Of a stretch of 24,584 nucleotides of DNA, positions 1-6,870 are shown in pieces. Under the pieces are notes generated by a model, which was not told the DNA's origin, did not search any database, and was given only the letters and a program-made list of their open reading frames with translations. The DNA is from an uncultured Spirochaetia bacterium (GTDB taxonomy: Bacteria; Spirochaetota; UBA6919). Every line of letters begins with the position of its first letter. Position 1 is the stretch's first letter. Both the position numbers and the translations under genes were made by a program. Where the stretch lies: positions 1 to 24,584 of the forward strand of contig CAJXGR010000007.1 in NCBI GenBank assembly GCA_913053665.1. Reading direction: 5' to 3'.

Positions 1-206
1 ATGTTGTCGTGGCTGACTCACGATCTAAACGAGATGGCAAGAATATCGATGTGTTGGGATACTATAATCCTATTCATCCCGATGAGGAAAAGCAGTATAA
101 GCTTAATGAGGAAAAGGTTTTACACTGGCATCAACGAGGAGCCCAACCCTCAGACACCGTGAGGGCATTGATACGAAAACAGGGAATCCAACTGTCTAGT
201 AAGTAA
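1..206 (+). CDS. rpsP: 30S ribosomal protein S16, 5' end missing
   Basis: C-terminal part of small-subunit ribosomal protein S16, a 16S rRNA-binding assembly protein. The reading frame is open from base 3 to the stop at 204-206 and starts inside the conserved stretch VVVADSRSKRDGK, which in S16 follows the N-terminal basic strand, so roughly 15 N-terminal residues lie upstream of the window. The GTG at position 9 lies inside this conserved stretch and is not the true start. The following GYYNPI and the C-terminal DTVRALIRKQGI agree with the family. It is the first visible gene of the conserved order rpsP - KH - rimM - trmD - rplS, which supports the identification. Confidence 0.95.
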   Translation, partial: VVVADSRSKRDGKNIDVLGYYNPIHPDEEKQYKLNEEKVLHWHQRGAQPSDTVRALIRKQGIQLSSK

Positions 207-237
207 TTAGTAATTTGACACCCTTTAGGAGATTCGA

Positions 238-474
238 ATGGATGAAAAAGATCTCGTGGAATTTCTTGTGAAATCCCTTGTAGACAACCCGGACAGTATA
301 GAAATTAACGTTATAGGGGGAGAAAAGTCAACAATCCTGGAGCTCAAGGTCATGGAAGAAGACATTGGAAAGGTGATTGGTAAACATGGACGGATAGCCA
401 AAGCTATTCGGACAATATTGAGTGCGGCGGCTACAAAGTCCGGTAAACGTGTCGTTCTTGAGATTTTAGACTAA
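238..474 (+). CDS. khpA: KH-domain RNA-binding protein (KhpA / UPF0109 family)
   Basis: A 78-residue protein consisting of one type II KH fold, the usual size for KhpA. The nucleic-acid-binding GxxG loop is GKHG at residues 48-51, inside GKVIGKHGRIAKAIRTIL, followed by the alanine-rich helix typical of the family. Members bind RNA and are usually encoded between rpsP and rimM, as here. In other bacteria KhpA partners with KhpB and affects cell division or translation; that role is family knowledge and not visible here. The start is supported by TAGGAG seven bases ahead of the ATG. The gap to rpsP is 31 bp, consistent with one operon. Confidence 0.93.
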   Translation: MDEKDLVEFLVKSLVDNPDSIEINVIGGEKSTILELKVMEEDIGKVIGKHGRIAKAIRTILSAAATKSGKRVVLEILD

Positions 475-501
475 ATTGAACAAGTTATTGAACTTGGCTG
501 A

Positions 502-1011
502 TTGAAATTGAATCCTTATATTCTTATAGCAAAAGTGGGAAAGCCCCATGGACTTGGAGGGGAGGTATTTGTCCATGTCTTTGGTGATGATCCTCATGAT
601 CTAAAACGATTTCCTGACCTTTATTTCTATAAACATGAGCAATACACTCCCCTAGAGCCCTTTACAATGACAGTGAGGGGAAATGGTGTGATCGTTCATT
701 TTGAAGGATTGCACAGCAGGGAGAAGGCTCGAGAATACTGTCATTTGGAAATCTATGCTAAAAAAGAAGATCTACCGGAAACTGAGGAGGGTGAATACTA
801 TTATATTGACCTGATAAATTGCCGTTGTATATGTATGGAAGAGGAATTAGGGCTTATCCAAAGAATGGTGAATTATGGGAGTTGTGATCTTTTTGAAGTA
901 AAAAAGGAGTCGGGTAAGCTGTTCTATATTCCTTTTATCAATGAACTGATCCAGGAAATACGGCTGGAAGAGAAAACAATTTACTTCAATGATTTGGATG
1001 GCTACATTTGA
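502..1011 (+). CDS. rimM: 16S rRNA-processing / 30S maturation factor RimM
   Basis: A 169-residue RimM, required for maturation of the 3' head domain of the 30S subunit; it binds ribosomal protein S19. The N-terminal domain opens with YILIAKVGKPHGLGGEVFV, the family's G-x-HG-x-x-GEV signature (residues 6-24). The C-terminal PRC-barrel half contains YYYIDLINC and the FYIPFINELI stretch. The start is ambiguous: an in-frame TGA sits immediately before TTG 502, so TTG 502 or TTG 508 must be used, and neither has a clear ribosome binding site; translation may depend on the preceding gene. The stop overlaps the trmD start by four bases (TTGA), which points to translational coupling. Confidence 0.92.
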   Translation: MKLNPYILIAKVGKPHGLGGEVFVHVFGDDPHDLKRFPDLYFYKHEQYTPLEPFTMTVRGNGVIVHFEGLHSREKAREYCHLEIYAKKEDLPETEEGEYYYIDLINCRCICMEEELGLIQRMVNYGSCDLFEVKKESGKLFYIPFINELIQEIRLEEKTIYFNDLDGYI

Positions 1012-1736
1012 TTTTTCGGATATTAACCCTTTTCCCTGAAGTCCTGGACCCATACATACATTCAAGCATTATTGGGCGAAGCGTCGAAGAGAAGCAAATT
1101 GAAATTTCCCTCATTAACTTCAGGGATTACTCAGACAATAAGCATAACAGGGTGGATGACACAAGCTATGGAGGAGGGCCTGGTATGGTTCTCCAGTGTG
1201 ACCCATTATATAGGGCCATAAAGTCTGTTCATAAGGATGGATCAAGGCTTATTTTCTTGACCCCTCAAGGAAGCCTTTTCAATCAGCAAAAGGCAGAAGA
1301 ATTAGCCCAAGAGGATGAGCTGATCCTTGTTTCTGGTCATTACGAAGGCTTTGATCACCGTATCTTTGAACTCTTTGATCATGAAAAAATATCCATTGGC
1401 GATTATATCCTGACCAATGGGGGACTGGCGGCCTTAGTCCTATTGGATTGTGTGGCCAGAACAAAGAATGAAGTCTTGAATAACCCGGAGTCTTTGACTG
1501 AAGAAAGCTTTTCCAATGGACTTCTGGAGTACAGTCAATATACAAAACCCTCCGAGTTTATGGGAATCAAGGTTCCTGACGTTCTGTTGGGAGGGCATCA
1601 CAAGGAAATCGAACGCTGGAGACGGCGAAGCAGTCTTGTCAATACCTTAAAGACTCGCCCAGAGCTTCTTGAGGACGTTGCATTAAGTTGGGATGATTTG
1701 GAGTTTTTGGTAAGTTACATTACTGAAACTATTTAA
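1008..1736 (+). CDS. trmD: tRNA (guanine-N1)-methyltransferase TrmD
   Basis: A 242-residue SPOUT-class methyltransferase that makes m1G37 in tRNAs using S-adenosylmethionine. Family motifs are in order: SYGGGPGMVL (residues 53-62), LTPQGSLFNQ (84-93), ILVSGHYEGFDHRI (106-119), the knot region SIGDYILTNGG (129-139), and HHKEIERWRRRSSL (197-210). The start is a TTG overlapping the rimM stop. Two departures from the E. coli pattern are visible: the knot loop reads TNGGLAA where E. coli has SGGELPA, and the position of the catalytic Asp in TEDSF is Glu166 (TEESF). The enzyme is essential in most bacteria, so these are probably tolerated lineage variants and not loss of function. Confidence 0.95.
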   Translation: MIFRILTLFPEVLDPYIHSSIIGRSVEEKQIEISLINFRDYSDNKHNRVDDTSYGGGPGMVLQCDPLYRAIKSVHKDGSRLIFLTPQGSLFNQQKAEELAQEDELILVSGHYEGFDHRIFELFDHEKISIGDYILTNGGLAALVLLDCVARTKNEVLNNPESLTEESFSNGLLEYSQYTKPSEFMGIKVPDVLLGGHHKEIERWRRRSSLVNTLKTRPELLEDVALSWDDLEFLVSYITETI

Positions 1737-1791
1737 TGGCTCACTGCCATGAATCGAATTCATAAACATAAAGTATTTAAGAGGAGAAACA

Positions 1792-2199
1792 ATGATTACG
1801 AATAAATCAGAAATATTGGATAAGATTGAGTCGGACTTTTTAAAAGATGAGACTCTTAACTTTAACATTGGAGACACGGTAAAAGTCCACTTCAAGATCA
1901 AAGAGGGCAAGAGGGAACGGATCCAGGTCTTTGAAGGGATCGTGATTTCCATCAAACGAAGTGGTGTCCGAAAGACCTTTATGGTGAGAAAGATATCGGC
2001 GAGCATTGGTGTGGAGCGTATTTTCCCTTTCCATTCCCCCAAGATCGACAAGATCGAAGTCTCCAAAAGGGGAAGAGTGCGTCGGGCAAAACTTTACTAT
2101 CTGAGACAGAGAATTGGGAAGGCCGCTCAGGTGAAACGCCTTGTGGATCATGATAGAGGGAAAAAAGTCCAAAAGACTCAAGGGACTTCTAAGAAATAA
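1792..2199 (+). CDS. rplS: 50S ribosomal protein L19
   Basis: A 135-residue large-subunit protein L19, located at the 30S-50S interface. Recognisable segments are FNIGDTVKVHFKIKEGKRERIQVFEG, SGVRKTFMVRKIS, GVERIFPFHSPKI and the basic RRAKLYYLRQRIGKAA. The C-terminus carries about 20 extra lysine-rich residues compared with the roughly 115-residue E. coli protein. A strong ribosome binding site (AAGAGGAGAAAC) precedes the ATG. It is the last gene of the rpsP-rplS operon; a TCTA tandem repeat begins six bases after the stop and I see no intrinsic terminator. Confidence 0.96.
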   Translation: MITNKSEILDKIESDFLKDETLNFNIGDTVKVHFKIKEGKRERIQVFEGIVISIKRSGVRKTFMVRKISASIGVERIFPFHSPKIDKIEVSKRGRVRRAKLYYLRQRIGKAAQVKRLVDHDRGKKVQKTQGTSKK

Positions 2200-2205
2200 C
2201 TATAG

Positions 2206-2241
<36 letters not shown>

Positions 2242-2613
2242 ATTAATAGATAATAACACGATTCAATCCTTCCGTTATTGTCCCTTTGTGAGGGGCAATA
2301 ACTAAAGAATCCTGTGAATAGATGTTTGAATCAAGACGAATTGGGGCAATGGCTTCAATGGTCGCTAAAGCCCTAATGAACGGCCCAGTGACTTGGTAAT
2401 CTTCTTTACTATAAAGGACTCTGGTTACCGCGCTCCTCCCAACCTACTGCTAACCAGCCCCATGAAACTAAAAGTCCTGTAATCTCAATCCCATTAGTAA
2501 GTTCACAAACATATAAAAGAATGGCAAATAGAGTAAGTAATATTCAACAGGAATGATTATGAAATAAATGTTACGAAAATCTCTCATTATTTCTATTTAA
2601 AGGCTCTTTATGT
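2242..2613. other. Intergenic stretch between rplS and the sigma-like cassette
   Basis: No intact gene is supported here. The stretch contains a hairpin with 11-bp arms at 2274-2302 (GTTATTGTCCC / GGGGCAATAAC, one G-U pair, 7-nt loop) not followed by a T run, a weaker inverted repeat CTGGTTA / TAACCAG at 2421-2427 and 2451-2457, and protein-like reading-frame fragments on the minus strand that may be a decayed gene (separate entry). A promoter for the downstream cassette must lie here or just after it, but I do not see a convincing -35/-10 pair. Confidence 0.6.
2243..2587 (-). pseudogene. Possible remnant of a small membrane-protein gene
   Basis: Read on the minus strand, an ATG at 2587 begins a 39-codon hydrophobic frame (MRDFRNIYFIIIPVEYYLL...) that stops at 2468. 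The same frame reopens from 2443 to the stop at 2243 and encodes 66 residues of ordinary-looking protein (for example KEDYQVTGPFIRALATIEA). The three stops between them are bridged by a second frame, open from 2543 to 2409, reading ...ITGLLVSWGWLAVGWEER. This pattern suits one gene of about 115 codons hit by two compensating indels. T-rich DNA easily gives hydrophobic peptides by chance and I recognise no family, so this is a weak call. Confidence 0.25.
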
Positions 2614-2645
2614 AAAAGGAGGATCAATTCTTTTGAATTGTAATG
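2614..2645 (+). promoter_or_regulatory. Strong Shine-Dalgarno with a hairpin between it and an ATG
   Basis: AAAAGGAGG (2614-2622) is the best ribosome binding site in this part of the window, but it lies 20 bases from the ATG at 2643. The intervening bases are a perfect 6-bp hairpin, CAATTC-TTTT-GAATTG (2625-2640). Folding it would leave only four unpaired bases between the Shine-Dalgarno and the ATG, a near-workable distance. The ATG opens a 71-codon frame that overlaps the start of the sigma-like gene in another frame. It may be a leader peptide that controls access to the ATG at 2741, or the small ORF may be spurious. Confidence 0.4.
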
Positions 2646-2740
2646 GCTTATGAGACAGTTTATGCTAAAATATTTATAAAAAAAGTCCTTTTTAGCTTGA
2701 AAATTAATGATGAGACTATTACACTAGGAGCTAGAGAATC

Positions 2741-3292
2741 ATGTCGCGTGCTTCTCAATTATTTATTGGAAATGGCCAGCGGTCTGTTTGGTCAGAACTC
2801 AATATGGAAAACGCAATTCGTGAACTCGCTTCTATTTATACGGAAGAAATGGCTTTAAAAGCCAGGAAGCATATAGTGGACAAGGTCTGGGATGATCCTT
2901 TACCTTATGATGTTCAGGACTTTAAACATAGGTTTAAGAACGCCATGATCCTTTTAAGATCAGACTCTTGTACTGCCGATGATAAAGAAGTCTTTATAGA
3001 AAGCGTCTTCAGAGCAGAACTTCGCATCTTACTCCATCAGATCGTAGAGATCAAGCGACTGGATGTCCATCAAGCCGAAGATGTTTGCCAGGAAATCCTT
3101 GTGAACCTCTTTAAGCGGATCTTATCCGATCACAATGGTCAGTGTGACCCGTCCAGGAAAGAAAAAAGGGCCTTTCAGGTCTCTGACGACGACTATCGAT
3201 CCTTTATATTTTACTGTATGAAAAGCATTAAGAACTTTGGCAGTCAAAAATACAAGACAAACATCCATTATACTATGGAAGAATATACATAA
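2741..3292 (+). CDS. Sigma-70 region-2-like protein, no region 4
   Basis: A 183-residue soluble protein. Residues about 87-170 resemble region 2 of ECF-type sigma factors: a helix AELRILLHQIVEIKRL, then QAEDVCQEILVNLFKRIL (111-128), which fits the AEDLVQEVFLRLW core-RNA-polymerase-binding helix, and YRSFIFYCMKSIKNFGSQK (152-170) where the -10-recognition helix would be. It ends soon after, so no region 4 (-35-binding helix-turn-helix) is present. The first 80 residues match nothing I know. The start has AGGAG ten bases upstream; an in-frame TAG at 2732 rules out a longer form, and ATG 2804 has no binding site. It is the first gene of a three-gene cassette, 12 bp before the next. Sigma-like assignment is inference from pattern and could be wrong. 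Confidence 0.6.
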   Translation: MSRASQLFIGNGQRSVWSELNMENAIRELASIYTEEMALKARKHIVDKVWDDPLPYDVQDFKHRFKNAMILLRSDSCTADDKEVFIESVFRAELRILLHQIVEIKRLDVHQAEDVCQEILVNLFKRILSDHNGQCDPSRKEKRAFQVSDDDYRSFIFYCMKSIKNFGSQKYKTNIHYTMEEYT

Positions 3293-3304
3293 TTTGGAGA
3301 ACCC

Positions 3305-4102
3305 ATGTCCAAAGGAGTCTGGCGGGAATTATTACCCTGTAAAGAATGTTATCAAATCGTTAAAAATCAATACCGCCTTGGTTTAGAGGATCGTATTGAA
3401 ATAGATGTGTATAACGAATGGGATGAAATCAATGATATACAGGGTCTGGAGCCATTTTACACCTTTCATTTGACGGTTGACTCAATCAAACGACCCGGTG
3501 CCCAACGCTATCATCAGATCCACCCTCTTTTATCGGACATTTCATTACAACGTTGCGGGCAGGTACTTGAGGAAAATTGCAAAAGCCATCATCGTAATTT
3601 ATGGCTTTCAACCTTTAAAGACAGGATCCTGGACGATGACAGTCTGCTCCTTTCAGACAATGACCCTTTAGAGGAGCTGGGTGATAATGCTGAATGGGTA
3701 AAGGAAAAAAAGAAAGAGTTTAAAACCTTCTATTCTCAGGTCTCCCATAAGCCGATTTGTCATGGAAAGGATTGTCACGTGGACTTTTACTTATCCCCTG
3801 GCGATGATTGCGGTCTGATCGCAAGGATTAAACGCCGTGAGAAGTTAAGATTCTCTATGGATGCAATGAAGGGTGGGTATACCTATCCTGGTGACGCTTC
3901 CAAAGGACTTGAGATGGATACGATGATTCGGAATGTACTTATAAAATACTTTGTGGTCAAGATTTACTCTCAAAATCGTCTTGCCCTAAAGCTCAATGGC
4001 AATGTGTTTATTACTGATGAGAATCACTGTCTCTCGTTAGAAGGCTTGATGGAGAAGGGAATGGAAGTTGTAAACACGGTTCAATGGGGGGTTTATGGAT
4101 GA
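3305..4102 (+). CDS. Uncharacterised soluble protein with paired cysteines
   Basis: A 265-residue protein I do not recognise. It has no signal peptide or membrane segment. It carries six further-spaced cysteines including two close pairs, C12-x-x-C15 near the N-terminus and C152-x4-C157 (CHGKDC), plus C84, C92, C169 and C242, and nearby histidines (HGK, SHH); metal binding is possible but unproven. Residues 110-140 are acidic and 175-180 basic. There is no helix-turn-helix I can point to, so it does not obviously supply the missing sigma region 4. GGAG seven bases before the ATG supports the start. The stop overlaps the next gene by 8 bp, and a run of six G (4085-4090) sits just before that next ATG. 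Confidence 0.7.
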   Translation: MSKGVWRELLPCKECYQIVKNQYRLGLEDRIEIDVYNEWDEINDIQGLEPFYTFHLTVDSIKRPGAQRYHQIHPLLSDISLQRCGQVLEENCKSHHRNLWLSTFKDRILDDDSLLLSDNDPLEELGDNAEWVKEKKKEFKTFYSQVSHKPICHGKDCHVDFYLSPGDDCGLIARIKRREKLRFSMDAMKGGYTYPGDASKGLEMDTMIRNVLIKYFVVKIYSQNRLALKLNGNVFITDENHCLSLEGLMEKGMEVVNTVQWGVYG

Positions 4103-5654
4103 CACCTTCCACTTCATTGATCCTGACCTGGTATCACCGACTATAAAACAGCTAAATCGAGTCTCTCAACTCCATGACAAGATAGTCAGCAAGCAAAAGG
4201 ACCTTCTTGATCTCATTCATGGGGATGAGAATATCAATGATCAGGATACGCAAAACTCTATCTACCCTGATAAAGAGAGCCTTTTCAAGGTTCAGTGGCT
4301 TTATAAGAGGCTCTTTAACAAAAAACAAGAGATCATTCACTCTGCTATAGGGGAGACTAGGGAATTTCAATCGTCAAGCCCAGGCTACAGAAAGGTGATC
4401 ACTTGGAAGACACTGGCCTATCCATCGGCTGCTGCGGTCTTAGTATTTACATTGTTATTTATCTACCAACGGATAGGGGAAAAGCAGGATCTAAGCCGTG
4501 AAATCCTGTCTTATAAAGTTTCTCCAGATGACAGAACAAAGAAAAAGACTCACCTATCTTCTGAAGAGCCTCTATATGATGAGTCACAGGATGACAGCCA
4601 GGCAGTTAAAACCCCTAATGATGAATCACGCAGTGACCAAAGGCCTCAAAAAGTGCCTGCCAAGATTCATACAACTAAGTCAGCAGTAAAAAAGAAGGTA
4701 TCGACGGGTCAAAGGCCAGATAAGAACAGATCTAAAAAAGAAGGCTATGATGATCTTCAGAATAAAAAAAGAGAAGATCAAAGCCATGAGAACCTTGTGG
4801 AGAAAGGAAATCCTTCCAATTTGACCCACTCTGCTGCACAAGATCATGAGGCAGATAAAGTAGAGTCCTCCAAGCCCTATTCCATCAAGGAAGTGACTTC
4901 TCCAAAACTCCGATATAAGGATCAGAAAGCCCCTATGGGCGTCCGTGATCGAGATCCTGACTCAATAAGAAGATTAGAACAGCCTTCCCTAACAATCCTT
5001 ATGGACACTGAAAAACAAGACGGGTCGGATAGATTAGATCCCAAGAACCTGGTATTTCCTCAAATCCAAAAGCCTAATCCTTTAAATCTAAAAGCCCCGC
5101 TGAGTACTCAATTCTATATAGCCCGGCTCAGCAAGCTTAACAGGTTAATTCAAAAGAAATCTCATGTTTCACACAAACAAAGAGGTCATCATATAAACGT
5201 AAACCAAGCATCAAAGGAGCATTATCTTTATCTATTCTCGTTAAAAGCATTGCATTACAATCACTTAAAGGATCCTCCAAAAAGTCTTGTAGAGCAAATC
5301 GCCCTTCTATCCAGGGTGTTAAATATAAAACCTGTCATTGGTGACATATATGATGTCAAAATAACCATTCTCAACAGGTTTGGCAAGGATGGGGAGGTCA
5401 TTTGGAGACTGAGTCGGGTGCTTTATGGCCTTTCAATAGGTGGAAGGTTCAGGGATCCCGGGATCCTGGCCGATAGCCGTTATGTATACAAAAGGCTGAG
5501 AAGCAGAAGAGGTCATGCCCAAGGCTTTTCAGGATTACTCAAACAGACGATTAGCCTCCTTGAGTCTCTTAGGAAGAATCCAAAAGATCCCTATTCCCGT
5601 ACAGCCCTTAAAAAGCTTTATGCACAACTTCCAATTCGTTCATTGCTTCAGTAA
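4095..5654 (+). CDS. Single-pass membrane protein with long charged linker
   Basis: A 519-residue protein of unknown family. Residues 1-103 are hydrophilic and helical, with no signal peptide. One membrane segment is visible at about 104-125 (WKTLAYPSAAAVLVFTLLFIYQ). Residues about 130-335 are a low-complexity Lys/Asp/Ser/Pro-rich linker. Residues 336-519 look folded and basic, mostly helical (FSLKALHYNHLK, LVEQIALLSRVLNIKP, SRYVYKRLRSRRGH). Cytoplasmic N-terminus, one helix and an external C-terminal domain is the layout of many anti-sigma factors and signal transducers; together with the sigma-like first gene this is suggestive, but no anti-sigma motif is seen. Its start lies inside the previous gene (8-bp overlap), with a G-rich site just ahead, implying coupled translation. 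Confidence 0.75.
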   Translation: MDDTFHFIDPDLVSPTIKQLNRVSQLHDKIVSKQKDLLDLIHGDENINDQDTQNSIYPDKESLFKVQWLYKRLFNKKQEIIHSAIGETREFQSSSPGYRKVITWKTLAYPSAAAVLVFTLLFIYQRIGEKQDLSREILSYKVSPDDRTKKKTHLSSEEPLYDESQDDSQAVKTPNDESRSDQRPQKVPAKIHTTKSAVKKKVSTGQRPDKNRSKKEGYDDLQNKKREDQSHENLVEKGNPSNLTHSAAQDHEADKVESSKPYSIKEVTSPKLRYKDQKAPMGVRDRDPDSIRRLEQPSLTILMDTEKQDGSDRLDPKNLVFPQIQKPNPLNLKAPLSTQFYIARLSKLNRLIQKKSHVSHKQRGHHINVNQASKEHYLYLFSLKALHYNHLKDPPKSLVEQIALLSRVLNIKPVIGDIYDVKITILNRFGKDGEVIWRLSRVLYGLSIGGRFRDPGILADSRYVYKRLRSRRGHAQGFSGLLKQTISLLESLRKNPKDPYSRTALKKLYAQLPIRSLLQ

Positions 5655-5655
5655 A

Positions 5656-6705
5656 TCAGAGCTTATAAACCGTTAGCTTTTTTTTCAGTCCAACGATAGG
5701 ATGAGAGAGAAGTTTTTTTAATTTTGACTTAGCCAATAAGTCTTTTGTGCTTTTAGAAATAAGAGGGCTAAAATCATAATCTTTAGACAAATGGGTCACT
5801 TCACCAGCTATTTTGACCTCATCTCCCATGATGAAAATGGTGGTTTCTTTGATCGCCCCTACTTTCCCCACGATCACTTCTCCTGAATGGAGGCCTATAC
5901 TTGAATGGATTGGAGTCAAGTTTTTTTCATGGAGATAGGCATTAATCGATTGGCCTTTAGTACTTATTTCCTGAACACAGGTCACGGCATTTTGAGCCTG
6001 AGCCTCATGATCTTCGTCAAAAAGACCAAAAACGGCGAGTATCTGTTCCCCAAAGTATTGATTGATCATTCCCCCGTGATTATAAACAGAAGTAAAGATT
6101 TGATTAAATAACTTATTGTATAGCTTAACATAAGCTTCGGGGATCAGTTGTTTTGATAACTGATTGATTTCGTGGATATTGATCTGGACAAGAGTGACGA
6201 ACTTTCGTTTGCCGCGGAAGAGTTGGTCAGGGTTTAGTTCCTGAAGGTGGGCGATAATGTCCCGTGGGATTGCGGCTTCATAGATAGCAGGAATGTCGAT
6301 AGTAGAGAGGGACAATTCCTCCACGGACGATGGACTATTTTGGCCTGTATCAGCAGAGGAACTACTAGAATCTAATGGGTCCAATGATGGGTCAAGAGAG
6401 CTTTCTCCTTCTTGATCTTCAAGCCAATCCTCTGAGAGGTCTTCTTCATCTGTTAACTCCAGGAGTTGATCTAACTTATCTTCGCTCACCTGATTGGAGG
6501 TGATCATATCCTCTTCCCCTGTGTAGACATCCTCTAAGGAGCTAAATTCTCCAGAGTCTGTGCCATTGTTTCCATCTTTTTTTTCATATCCTTTTAATAG
6601 ATTCTCCAGGATGATGAGTTGTTCTTTATCTTGCTCAAGTTTATTTTTTAAGGACTGGATAATAGCATTTTGTTCTCTAATATAATTCTTTTCAATGGAA
6701 AACAT
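5656..6705 (-). CDS. Class III nucleotide cyclase-like protein, catalytic residues lost
   Basis: A 349-residue cytoplasmic protein: coiled-coil N-terminus (about 1-45), very acidic Ser/Asp/Glu-rich linker (45-140), then an adenylate/guanylate cyclase fold (about 165-349). The fold is clear from KFVTLVQINIHEINQLS, GGMINQYFGEQILAVFG, SSIGLHSGEVIVGKVG and FIMGDEVKIAGEVTHLSK. Compared with active cyclases, the first metal Asp is Asn176, the second metal Asp is Glu220, the base-selecting Lys is Gln216 and the base-selecting Asp appears to be Thr, the transition-state Asn is Lys298 and the Arg is Glu302. It is therefore predicted not to make cAMP or cGMP and may act by binding nucleotide or protein. 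AGGAG precedes the ATG. It ends 1 bp from the convergent cassette and is divergent from cheA. Confidence 0.85.
   Translation of the reverse strand: MFSIEKNYIREQNAIIQSLKNKLEQDKEQLIILENLLKGYEKKDGNNGTDSGEFSSLEDVYTGEEDMITSNQVSEDKLDQLLELTDEEDLSEDWLEDQEGESSLDPSLDPLDSSSSSADTGQNSPSSVEELSLSTIDIPAIYEAAIPRDIIAHLQELNPDQLFRGKRKFVTLVQINIHEINQLSKQLIPEAYVKLYNKLFNQIFTSVYNHGGMINQYFGEQILAVFGLFDEDHEAQAQNAVTCVQEISTKGQSINAYLHEKNLTPIHSSIGLHSGEVIVGKVGAIKETTIFIMGDEVKIAGEVTHLSKDYDFSPLISKSTKDLLAKSKLKKLLSHPIVGLKKKLTVYKL
5660..5685 (+). terminator. Weak intrinsic terminator after the three-gene cassette
   Basis: AGCT(T)A at 5660-5665 can pair with TAGCT at 5674-5678 (one bulged T), followed directly by eight T (5678-5685). 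The stem is short, so function is uncertain. On the other strand the same bases encode lysines near the C-terminus of the convergent cyclase-like gene. Confidence 0.35.
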
Positions 6706-6813
6706 TATAATTTAATCTCCTGTTGGACTTTGATTAATATCGACAGGAGGCTGATGGAAAGTTATATTTAAGTTAATTTTTTCTCATTTCCTTTAAGACT
6801 GTTAAAAAATTGT

Positions 6814-6842
6814 TTGACAAAAGTCTAGGTTTATGGTATTAT
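6814..6842 (+). promoter_or_regulatory. Sigma-70-type promoter for the chemotaxis operon
   Basis: TTGACA (6814-6819), a 17-bp spacer and TATTAT (6837-6842) form a near-consensus housekeeping promoter. Transcription would begin near 6849-6850, leaving a leader of about 20 bases that still contains the AAGGAAGAAGG ribosome binding site of cheA. The strength and type suggest constitutive expression, not a sigma-28 flagellar promoter. Confidence 0.85.
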
Positions 6843-6870
6843 TTCTTTCAAAGGAAGAAGGTCTATTCTT

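Noticed and set aside
2274..2302. Hairpin after rplS as an intrinsic terminator
   Set aside because: The stem is good but no T run follows on either strand, and it lies within a protein-like minus-strand frame.
2421..2457. Integron attC-like site from CTGGTTA / GCTAACC
   Set aside because: The stem is only seven bases, there is no simple-site consensus pair and no integrase or cassette nearby.
2643..2858. 71-codon ORF as a genuine protein-coding gene
   Set aside because: It overlaps the better-supported sigma-like gene by over 100 bp in another frame and its sequence resembles no family; kept only as a possible leader.
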